Positions 1 through 6,402 of a stretch of 6,413 bases of DNA are shown here, piece by piece. Each line of letters begins with the position of its first letter. Position 1 is the first letter of the stretch. The notes under the pieces are model-generated. The model searched no databases and was not told the origin of the DNA. It saw only the letters and a list, made by a program, of their open reading frames with translations. Origin of the DNA: Anaerolineales bacterium (GTDB lineage Bacteria; Chloroflexota; Anaerolineae; Anaerolineales; E44-bin32). The stretch lies in NCBI GenBank assembly GCA_023144145.1, contig JAGLGG010000171.1:1-6413 (forward strand). The letters run 5' to 3'. A program made the position numbers and the translations under genes.

Positions 1-59
1 CAGGTATAGAAACCTGACCTACGGATTTAGGGATATGATCCAAATGTTCCGAGGTTCAA

Positions 60-989
60 CTATTTTGGCTGAAATCGTTCGTCTTGTGAGATCATGAGGC
101 TCAGCCCTTCTTGCAAGCTAACCTTAGGCTGATACCCCAGTTTTTTCTTGGCAAGCGATATATCCGCACACATCCTGGAGGGACCCGGATCTTGATCTTC
201 CATGTAGATCCAATCCGCACCAGAGCCAACGGCTTCAATTACGTGCTGAGCGAGTGACCGGATATTCGTCTCCTCCCCGCTGCCAATGTTGATCACTTGA
301 CGGTTGATACTGGGTGCGGTCGCTGAAGCGACCATTGCCTCAACGACATCATCTACAAATACAAAATCCCTGGTTTGAAGACCTTGTCCATGGATGACCA
401 GGCTTCCGTTGCGAGCTGTTTCTCGGAGATAGTGGGGGATTACGGGAGGGTGAGCAGCAGGCAAAGGTTGACCTGGACCATAGGCGTTGAACACCCGCAG
501 AACGACGGTTTCGATTCCCCATAATGCACCAATTGTTCGAACGTAGAATTCTGCAGCAAGTTTTGAAACAGCATAGGGGGAAGCGGGTTCTGGGGAGGTT
601 TTTTCGGAAAGGGGTTGGGATTGTTGATCACCATATACAGAACCGGAAGAGATTAGGACCACTCTTCGAACCCCGACGTCTCGCATCGCCTCCATTACGC
701 TAACCGTTCCACCCACATTAACTGAGTTGTACTCTCGAGGATAGATAATCGACTCAGGTACGGAAACACGTGCAGCGAGGTGATACACGCTATCGACATC
801 TTGAAGTAAGCTCCAAAGTTTAGGTCGATCGGAAACATCGCCTCTGGTAAACAAAACGTTGGGCTGAAGTCGATTGGGATCACCTGCAGACAGGTCGTCA
901 AGCCCGCGGACTTGATGACCCTCATGTGCCAGACGATTGGCTAATGCGGAACCTAAGAAACCGGCCGCGCCGGTGACGAGAAAATTCAT
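60..989 (-). CDS. NAD-dependent nucleotide-sugar epimerase/dehydratase (extended SDR, UDP-glucose 4-epimerase-like)
   Basis: Predicted cytoplasmic enzyme that epimerises or dehydrates an NDP-sugar for envelope polysaccharide or glycan synthesis. Seen in the 309-residue protein: an N-terminal Rossmann motif TGAAGFLG (residues 6-13), acidic residues D31/D32 after beta-2 that suit the NAD ribose, GDVSD (50-54) contacting adenine, HLAA (70-73), SSGSVYG (114-120) with S115 as the likely catalytic serine, and the YxxxK pair Y139/K143. The C-terminal substrate half has RVFNAYGPGQ (165-174), RDFVFVDDV (207-215) and INIGSGEETN (233-242). Length is normal for the family (about 310-330) and nothing is missing. 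The start is secure because the Rossmann strand begins at residue 2, but no Shine-Dalgarno is visible before it. It is transcribed divergently from the gene at 1168. The family is sure; the exact sugar (UDP-Glc/Gal, UDP-GlcNAc or a dTDP-sugar) cannot be read from sequence, so no symbol is given. Confidence 0.93.
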   Translation of the reverse strand: MNFLVTGAAGFLGSALANRLAHEGHQVRGLDDLSAGDPNRLQPNVLFTRGDVSDRPKLWSLLQDVDSVYHLAARVSVPESIIYPREYNSVNVGGTVSVMEAMRDVGVRRVVLISSGSVYGDQQSQPLSEKTSPEPASPYAVSKLAAEFYVRTIGALWGIETVVLRVFNAYGPGQPLPAAHPPVIPHYLRETARNGSLVIHGQGLQTRDFVFVDDVVEAMVASATAPSINRQVINIGSGEETNIRSLAQHVIEAVGSGADWIYMEDQDPGPSRMCADISLAKKKLGYQPKVSLQEGLSLMISQDERFQPK

Positions 990-1167
990 AGCATCAAGTA
1001 AGTGTGATAATGGTTACATCTCATGCAGTGGGAAATGTGATTATCCTCGATAAATCTTTATCTTCGTGAAACATTGCTGCGAAAGATGTGGTCCCCCAGA
1101 GCCTGGGGATTATAGCATATGCTGATTTAGAACAAATAGGAGTATTAGGGCATGGTATTATGCAACC
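990..1167. promoter_or_regulatory. Divergent intergenic region between epimerase and metallopeptidase genes
   Basis: Both flanking genes start here, so it must carry two promoters. For the minus-strand epimerase a weak sigma-70-like pair can be drawn: TTCACG (complement of 1065-1070) and GATAAT (complement of 1040-1045) with a long 19-nt spacer. No convincing plus-strand promoter was found. A GC-rich hairpin CCCCAG-AGC-CTGGGG (1094-1108) and a perfect 10-bp palindrome AGCATATGCT (1114-1123) lie upstream of the plus-strand gene. The hairpin has no following T-run, so it is not a terminator; either element could be an operator, which is inference only. Confidence 0.35.
1138..1142 (+). promoter_or_regulatory. 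Shine-Dalgarno AGGAG matched to an upstream out-of-frame ATG
   Basis: AGGAG lies 9 nt before the ATG at 1152, ideal spacing, but 25 nt before the ATG at 1168 that opens the 425-codon gene. The ATG at 1152 opens only a 12-codon frame (MVLCNHDFRAIT) stopping at TAA 1188-1190, which overlaps the gene start. The site therefore bears on how the main gene is translated. Confidence 0.4.
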
Positions 1168-2445
1168 ATGATTTTAGGGCAATTACTTAAATCAGCAGTA
1201 AACATAGTGAGGAATCTTCTGTGGATAGGAATCATTCTATTATGTCTTTCGGCCAGCTCCGTACAATTTCGGGATCCCGTAGATAATGTACGCCGATTTA
1301 CAAGGCAACTTGAATTTGAATTTGTCGGGTGGACGCTCGATGCCCTTTGGAGCAAAATTGAACAGTTTAGCGTCAGTGCAACTGCCAGAATGTCTGAAGA
1401 GAGTCGCAAAGAGTTTGTCGTTGAGTACTTCGATCTCCTGCGAGAATCACAACAACTCCAACGCCAGGTTGAATCGATCGTGGGAGATCCGGATGAAGCG
1501 GCGCAGAAAGGGGTTCTTTCAGATCTACAAGAACAGCTGAAATTGATCCAAATGACACTAATGGAGCGTCAACCGCTTGTTGAGTCAATTCTCCAACAGC
1601 AAGCAACTTTCGTTTTGGCTGAGTTAGGCTTTGGCCTGGGCGGGAGGATAATTCCTCCCTTGGCATTTGAATTTACCCCGCTACCACTCACACTTATTGT
1701 TTCCCCACGGGAGGTAATTCTGCAGGATGCAAATATTCCTCTGGATGCAAACCTGGAATTGTCCGAAAAAATATCTTTGGAGGAGCAGGTCGATAGGGCG
1801 TTGAAGGTATCTTCATTGGTGGTGAACATTGGCGGAATTGGAACTTACCCAACCATGGTTTTGGAGAGTTCCTCCATAGCCTGGGTTATCGATACCGTGA
1901 TCCATGAATGGGCGCATAATTACCTGACGCTCCGACCTTTGGGATTGAATTACCTAAAGAACTCGGATTTGCGAACGATGAATGAAACCACAGCATCCAT
2001 TATTGGCAGAGAAGTCGCGCGCCAGGTTCTTTTACGCTATTTTCCGAACTTTGTCCCGAAGCCTGTAGAACCCAGTTCGGAACAACCGCCAGAGGACCCC
2101 GAGGCATTTAATTTCAGGGCTGAGATGCACGAGACAAGGATCAAGGCTGATCGTTTGCTCGCGCAAGGGCAAATCGAGCAAGCCGAGCAATATATGCAAG
2201 ACCGGCGCCAATATTTTTGGGATAACGGCTATCGAATCAGAAAGCTAAATCAAGCTTATTTTGCATTTCACGGGGCCTATGCGGATGAGCCTGGGGGTGC
2301 AGCGGGAGAAAACCCCGTGGGGGATGCAGTGCGCGCGCTATGGGATAAGATTGAATCCCCGGCGGAATTCTTGTGGACTATGTCTTGGATGAGTAACTTT
2401 TCAGATCTTCAAGAAGAAATCCATGATGGCGCTACCAGGCCGTGA
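1168..2445 (+). CDS. Membrane-anchored putative zinc metallopeptidase (HEWAH...NETTA, gluzincin-like)
   Basis: A 425-residue protein with no name I recognise. Seen: basic N-terminus (K8, R15) followed by a hydrophobic segment at about 17-29, read as a signal anchor or signal peptide placing the rest outside the membrane; a charged, probably helical or coiled-coil stretch at about 76-145; then HEWAH (H246, E247, H250) and, 23 residues later, NETTA with E273. HExxH plus a downstream Glu on a helix is the zinc site of gluzincins, and NExxA placed this way, with a later LNQAYFAFHGAY (360-371), recalls the predicted aminopeptidase family PF10023 (DUF2265), only distantly. A Pro/Glu-rich linker (297-312) separates the core from a helical C-terminus. 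The start at 1168 is forced: the frame has no upstream ATG, GTG or TTG before a stop at 1123-1125. No Shine-Dalgarno is properly placed. The 3' end overlaps the convergent M20 gene by 14 bp. Peptidase activity is inferred; substrate unknown. Confidence 0.85.
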   Translation: MILGQLLKSAVNIVRNLLWIGIILLCLSASSVQFRDPVDNVRRFTRQLEFEFVGWTLDALWSKIEQFSVSATARMSEESRKEFVVEYFDLLRESQQLQRQVESIVGDPDEAAQKGVLSDLQEQLKLIQMTLMERQPLVESILQQQATFVLAELGFGLGGRIIPPLAFEFTPLPLTLIVSPREVILQDANIPLDANLELSEKISLEEQVDRALKVSSLVVNIGGIGTYPTMVLESSSIAWVIDTVIHEWAHNYLTLRPLGLNYLKNSDLRTMNETTASIIGREVARQVLLRYFPNFVPKPVEPSSEQPPEDPEAFNFRAEMHETRIKADRLLAQGQIEQAEQYMQDRRQYFWDNGYRIRKLNQAYFAFHGAYADEPGGAAGENPVGDAVRALWDKIESPAEFLWTMSWMSNFSDLQEEIHDGATRP

Positions 2446-3568
2446 TCAGACCAGCTAAGATAGCTGCCCGCTCAGGTAGGCTCGATACCTGAATATTCTC
2501 TGTCCTTGAGTGTGCGCCCTCGCCAACAGCGCCTAAACCATCTAACACGCGCAATCCCAGCGCGGCCACGAAATTAGCGTCAGAACCACCACCTGTGCCA
2601 CCTTCTGAGAGTGAAATTCCAATGTCCTTCACGATAGCTTGAGCACGTCCAAATGTCTCTAACATCAATGCGTTTCTTTGCATCGGTGGTCGGTTCCAAG
2701 AACCATGGATGCTAACTTTGGCTCCATTGAGTTTCGGTGTACGAGCGGCGAGGGCCCTATCTACGATCTCTTTCTCAGACTTGGTTTTCACGCGAACGTC
2801 GAATTTACACGCGCACTGCTCAGCGACAACGTTGGTTCGCGTTCCACCTTCAATTATGCCCAGATTAATCGAAGTACCCTTTTCAGGATCAGCAATTTTC
2901 TTGAGTTCTAGAATTTGATGCGCCATCTCGATTATTGCGTTCACTCCAGGATTTGGATCTAAACCGGCATGGGCAGCAACTCCTTCGGTTCGAACCTCGA
3001 AGGCTCCTATGCCCTTTCGCCAAGTTTTAAGAGAACCACCAGGAAGTGCAGGCTCCAGGCACAGGGTCAGACGATGTTCATGAGCGAGCGCTTCGATGAT
3101 GTCTCGCGAAGTATCACTCCCCGTTTCCTCGTCGGAAGTGCAAAGCAAGGTCACTCCGCGGATGGGATCTGTACCTGTGGATTGCAGCGCTTCAACCACA
3201 GTGAGTGCAATGGCAATACCGGCTTTCATGTCTAAGACACCGGGTCCGAAAATCTTTTCCCCTTCCTCCCTCCATGGAAGCTCATCCAATGTCCCTAATG
3301 CGTAAACGGTGTCTATGTGGGTTAGGAGCAGAAACTCAGGTTCACCTGATCCCCAAGTTAACGACCAATGGTCACCGGCGTGTCCTTGCGAATAGTTTTT
3401 GACGTTCGCATTCAAACTGCGTCCTTTGTCTGCGATAAACATGCCCAATTTGTCAATATGGCTTTTCTCTTGAGTAGGTGATTCGAGTTCCACCAAGTCT
3501 TTTAGCAGGGCAACGGTTTGCGGCAATCGACGTTCGAATTCGGACACTGGCAGAAGGGGCATATGCAT
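2432..3568 (-). CDS. M20 family metallopeptidase, glutamate carboxypeptidase-like
   Basis: Predicted di-zinc amidohydrolase removing a C-terminal amino acid (often Glu) from a peptide or N-acyl amino acid. All expected M20 residues are visible in the 378-residue protein: HIDTVY (H84 ligand, D86), GPGVLDMKAG with bridging D113, DEETGS with general base E147 and ligand E148, LEPA with E172, and GAHSRTE with H353. The dimerisation/lid domain lies at about 182-295 and includes VAAHAG (H200). GGGSDAN (326-332) and GPGVLDMK favour the CPG2 branch over DapE or ArgE. No signal peptide is evident, so probably cytoplasmic. Length is typical. Start: GGAAAGGA (complement of 3572-3579) lies only 3 nt before the ATG at 3568 but 9 nt before a second in-frame ATG at 3562, so translation may begin at residue 3. 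It converges with, and overlaps by 14 bp, the metallopeptidase gene. The exact substrate is not predictable. Confidence 0.93.
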   Translation of the reverse strand: MHMPLLPVSEFERRLPQTVALLKDLVELESPTQEKSHIDKLGMFIADKGRSLNANVKNYSQGHAGDHWSLTWGSGEPEFLLLTHIDTVYALGTLDELPWREEGEKIFGPGVLDMKAGIAIALTVVEALQSTGTDPIRGVTLLCTSDEETGSDTSRDIIEALAHEHRLTLCLEPALPGGSLKTWRKGIGAFEVRTEGVAAHAGLDPNPGVNAIIEMAHQILELKKIADPEKGTSINLGIIEGGTRTNVVAEQCACKFDVRVKTKSEKEIVDRALAARTPKLNGAKVSIHGSWNRPPMQRNALMLETFGRAQAIVKDIGISLSEGGTGGGSDANFVAALGLRVLDGLGAVGEGAHSRTENIQVSSLPERAAILAGLITAW

Positions 3569-3690
3569 TAATCCTTTCCATAATTTGTCTATAGGAAGAA
3601 ACTTAAATGTGGATGTTCCAAAAGTCAGGCACTCGCCGTTTGGAGATAAGAAAACTGATCTCTTTCATGTTTTCGCTATCCAGCCTCAGG

Positions 3691-3735
3691 TGTAGGGGCG
3701 ACTGGTGACGTGCGTTTGCACGCGTCGCCCTTACG
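3691..3735. repeat. Hairpin-forming GTAGGGGCGAC intergenic repeat
   Basis: GTAGGGGCGAC (3692-3702) pairs with GTCGCCCTTAC (3724-3734) over 11 bp with one G-T wobble, and an inner stem CGTGC (3709-3713)/GCACG (3718-3722) closes a GTTT loop. Together they can form a long, nearly two-armed hairpin. I associate TGTAGGGGCGAC...GTCGCCCCTACA-type elements with dispersed short repeats in Chloroflexota and some cyanobacterial genomes; that is recall, not a search. It lies between divergent genes, so it does not serve as a terminator for either. It may be a non-autonomous mobile or REP-like element. Only one copy is in the window. Confidence 0.6.
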
Positions 3736-4041
3736 ACTAATATCCAATAAGGGAACGGTAACTCGGGCCTCTTTTTTGACAGCCTCTATTCACTGAAATT
3801 CGAGCTATCACTCATTGGTTGGCTCAACGATGCGACTCGTTGGGATATAGTAATTGACAAAACCACCTTTTTGAAAATGGTAGGTCTCGATCCACAGCCA
3901 CCTCAGTGATTGTAACAGGTGGTGACTTATGAATGGACGATACCATCATTGGACAAAGATCTTCTGCAGCGTAAGCAGGGTTTTGCATATCCAAAATCCA
4001 GTACTTCAAGGATATTGGCTTAGTTGGGTGAAATATCTGTT

Positions 4042-4070
4042 TTAACTCTTCAACAAACATACCGTATACT
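4042..4070 (+). promoter_or_regulatory. Candidate sigma-70 promoter for the methylase-like gene (distal)
   Basis: TTAACT (4042-4047, 4 of 6 to TTGACA) and TATACT (4065-4070, 5 of 6 to TATAAT) are separated by 17 nt. Transcription would begin near 4077, giving a leader of about 84 nt before the ATG at 4161. Predicted by eye only. Confidence 0.35.
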
Positions 4071-4103
4071 GAAACTAATGCATGCTTATGTGCAACGCAC
4101 AAA

Positions 4104-4133
4104 TTGTGGAGAACTCGACACAGAAAAGATAAT
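4104..4133 (+). promoter_or_regulatory. Candidate sigma-70 promoter for the methylase-like gene (proximal)
   Basis: TTGTGG (4104-4109, 3 of 6) and GATAAT (4128-4133, 5 of 6) are separated by 18 nt. A start near 4140 would leave about 20 nt before the ATG at 4161 and would exclude normal initiation at the in-frame TTG at 4140. Weaker at -35 than the distal candidate; both may be used or neither. Confidence 0.3.
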
Positions 4134-4160
4134 TTTTGATTGCAGTGTGTCGAATATGAG

Positions 4161-6383
4161 ATGGAAGAGATTAGTTACCCGCCAGGAGAGCTGGTTCGTT
4201 ATCCCGGATCTCTAGAGAGATTCCTTCCCCCGCTTGAACGGGGAAGTGTTGGTCGGGCGCTGGCGTTACACGCGGCTGGAGTAGATGTTCTTATAGACCC
4301 CTTTGGCACATCGCCTCAATTGGCGATTGAGGCCGCGCGAGCAGGTTACGGTGTGATCGTCGCGGCCAACAATCCTATCACTCGTTTTGTCATCACAAAG
4401 CATCTCAACCCCTTTCCGATTGCAGACCTTCAAGCCGCGCTAGCAAGGTTTGCAAGCCTTCCGAAGGATAACTCCAGACTTGAACCCTTTGTGCTTGATC
4501 TCTATAGGACGATCTGCTCTCGTTGTGGAGAATCAGTAAGCGCAGACTACTTCGTTTGGGAAAAGGAGGCTAGCTCACCTTATTTAAAGGTTTACAACTG
4601 TGAACACTGTGAGCATTCCATAGAGGAGCAGACAACCGAGGTTGACCGTGGCCGTGCTGAATCCTACGCAAGACAGGGTTTGCAATACGCCATGGCATTA
4701 GAGCGCCTAGCCCCTGTAGGCGACCCGTACCGTCAACATGCGGAAGCAGCTTTAAGTGTATACACCGGGCGCGCTCTCTATGCGCTGATAACCATGGTCA
4801 GTAAATTAGATCAATTTAGCCTCGATCGAAATATGAGCCATGCTGCTCGAGGTTTGCTGCTTTATGCATTCGACGCCTGCAACGCCCTTTGGGACTACCC
4901 AGAAGGTCGCATTAGCCCCCGAAGGCTGAGCCGTTCTACCCAATACAAGGAAATCAACGTCTGGTATGCCCTGGAACAAGCGGTTGAGGCTTGGGCATTT
5001 GATGACCCGGAGATTTCTGTACATGATTGGCCGCAAGATGGAGTGCCAGGTGAGGGTGATGTGGCGATTTACCCTGGATCGGCGTGGTCAGTTGCTGATA
5101 CCTTCAGCTTTCCAAAATCAAAATGCCTTGTGATGGTTCCCCCACGCCCCAATCAGGCATTCTGGACCTTGGCAGCGCTGTGGACGTCATGGTTGTGGGG
5201 GCGGGAAGCCGCTCGACCGATCAAAGTCGCACTGCGCCGCAGAAGGTATCACTGGGCCTGGCATGCGAGAGCGCTTGGCGCGGTGTTGGATAAGGTTGCA
5301 AAGAATCTTGATGAGGGAACGCTGGCGCTGACGCTTGTGCCAGAAGCGGGGCCAGGATTCATGTCGGCTGTGTTGGCTGGATCAGACGCGGCAGGATTGC
5401 GGTTAACGGGTATAGCACTGCGCGAAGCTGAGGCACAAGCCCTCATGAGCTGGCGTATCGAACATCAAGAACCACAAACAGCACTAAAAAACGACCTGCA
5501 AGCACGGATGTCTCATTCATCCCAAAACCTTCTCCTAGAGCGCGGTGAACCAGCACCCTATGTCACTCTTCACACAGCAGCATTTTCTGATCTTGCTAAA
5601 GACAAGTTACTGAGTTTGTATTGGGAAAAGGACGATGGCCACCCTCAAACTATATTGACCGGAAAGATTGATTCTGTGCTTTCTGATCGTAGTAAATTCA
5701 TTCGGTTAGGGCGAGGGAGTGAACCGGAACACGGTCATTACTGGCTGCAGAACCCTCAAGATGCCGAGGCTCCGCTTTCGGATCGAGTGGAGTTGGAAAT
5801 TCTCAAGTTGCTGCGCGAATATAAAACTCTGCCTGAATCAGTAGTTATTGAGCACGTTTTTCAAACCTTCCCTGGATTGCTTACTCCAAACCGACGACTG
5901 GTGATGATCTGTTTGAATTCCTATGCTGAGAGAGATGATGAGACGAAGCTGTGGCACTTGAGATTAGAGGATCAACAGGCAGCACGCGCAGAGGATAAGG
6001 ATCAAATGCGGCAGCTTTTGGCTCAATTAGGTGATCGACTTGGATTTGTCGTTGAAGTAGAAGAATTTCTGTTGTGGAGCGAGGTGGACGGCCACCTCTC
6101 TTATCAATTTATTGTTCAAGAGACTGCGACTTTGGGGCGCGCGCTTTCAGTAGCGGACCCGGGCATTACTTTCGTGCTGCCAGGTGGTCGATCGACGATC
6201 GTGCTCGAAAAGGCACGCCGTGATCACCGACTAGGTGAATGGTTACGCAGCGGTCCGAAAGTGATCAAATATCGGCATATCAGAAGGCTTGAGGCAGAGA
6301 CTACGTTGCAACGTGATAATTTGGAAGAAAGATTAACGATCGATCCCCCCGATCAACATGACCCTCAGCTGCCGTTGCTGTAA
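4161..6383 (+). CDS. Degenerate zinc-ribbon DNA methylase-like protein with winged-helix and unassigned C-terminal domains
   Basis: A 740-residue protein laid out like an N-type DNA methylase carrying a Zn ribbon, with its key motifs changed. In order: a leader with YPGSLERFLPP (14-24); motif I position DPFGTSPQ (46-53), where active enzymes have DPFxGSGT, so both glycines are replaced (T50, P52); AANNP (68-72), where an acidic residue usually binds SAM ribose; a zinc ribbon C119-x2-C122...C147-x2-C150; a helical insert (about 160-280); VPPRPNQAFW (326-335) in place of (D/N/S)PP(Y/F); then a basic RRRRYHWAWH (359-368). Residues about 538-600 look like a winged helix; about 620-710 form a separate domain containing VLPGGR (672-677) and KYRHIRRL (703-710). 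DNA binding is likely; methylation is doubtful. Start: the ATG at 4161 is preferred; an in-frame TTG at 4140 would add 7 residues. No Shine-Dalgarno is seen before either. No frameshift or internal stop, so the gene is maintained. A restriction or defence role is possible but unproven. Confidence 0.85.
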   Translation: MEEISYPPGELVRYPGSLERFLPPLERGSVGRALALHAAGVDVLIDPFGTSPQLAIEAARAGYGVIVAANNPITRFVITKHLNPFPIADLQAALARFASLPKDNSRLEPFVLDLYRTICSRCGESVSADYFVWEKEASSPYLKVYNCEHCEHSIEEQTTEVDRGRAESYARQGLQYAMALERLAPVGDPYRQHAEAALSVYTGRALYALITMVSKLDQFSLDRNMSHAARGLLLYAFDACNALWDYPEGRISPRRLSRSTQYKEINVWYALEQAVEAWAFDDPEISVHDWPQDGVPGEGDVAIYPGSAWSVADTFSFPKSKCLVMVPPRPNQAFWTLAALWTSWLWGREAARPIKVALRRRRYHWAWHARALGAVLDKVAKNLDEGTLALTLVPEAGPGFMSAVLAGSDAAGLRLTGIALREAEAQALMSWRIEHQEPQTALKNDLQARMSHSSQNLLLERGEPAPYVTLHTAAFSDLAKDKLLSLYWEKDDGHPQTILTGKIDSVLSDRSKFIRLGRGSEPEHGHYWLQNPQDAEAPLSDRVELEILKLLREYKTLPESVVIEHVFQTFPGLLTPNRRLVMICLNSYAERDDETKLWHLRLEDQQAARAEDKDQMRQLLAQLGDRLGFVVEVEEFLLWSEVDGHLSYQFIVQETATLGRALSVADPGITFVLPGGRSTIVLEKARRDHRLGEWLRSGPKVIKYRHIRRLEAETTLQRDNLEERLTIDPPDQHDPQLPLL

Positions 6384-6402
6384 TCAACTCCACTAAGGGT
6401 CA

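Larger units (their letters stand above)
3569..4160. other. Long divergent intergenic region without a convincing gene
   Basis: About 590 bp separate the starts of the M20 gene (minus) and the methylase-like gene (plus). I see one structured repeat (3691-3735), an inverted repeat CAACGA/TCGTTG (3825-3842), an inverted repeat CCACCT/AGGTGG (3898-3922), a T-run at 3772-3777 with no stem before it, and two perfect TTGACA boxes (3776-3781, 3854-3859) lacking a good -10 at 16-18 nt. Two short frames starting only with TTG exist but have no recognisable motif or ribosome binding site. It could hold a small RNA or the remains of a lost gene; nothing here proves either. Confidence 0.5.

Noticed and set aside
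1..59. CAGGT/ACCTG (1-16) and GGAT/ATCC (31-41) inverted repeats downstream of the epimerase as a terminator
   Set aside because: Stems are only 4-5 bp, are AT-rich or short, and no T-run is visible before the window edge.
1094..1108. CCCCAG-AGC-CTGGGG hairpin as a terminator
   Set aside because: No T-run follows on either strand and both adjacent genes begin, rather than end, at this region.
1373..1829. Minus-strand frames of 86-97 codons opposite the metallopeptidase gene
   Set aside because: They lie wholly inside a longer gene with clear motifs and show no features of their own; treated as shadows.
2678..3402. Several plus-strand frames opposite the M20 gene
   Set aside because: The M20 gene on the other strand has every catalytic residue; the opposite frames are low-complexity antisense translations.
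3772..3777. T-run as an intrinsic terminator
   Set aside because: No stable stem directly precedes it and no gene on the plus strand ends nearby.
3824..4102. 92-codon minus-strand open frame in the long intergenic region
   Set aside because: It starts with TTG, shows no Shine-Dalgarno, no domain, no membrane segment and no recognisable motif, and it would run through the candidate promoters of the next gene.
4024..4215. 63-codon plus-strand open frame overlapping the start of the methylase-like gene
   Set aside because: It starts with TTG, has no recognisable motif and overlaps the much better supported frame at 4161.
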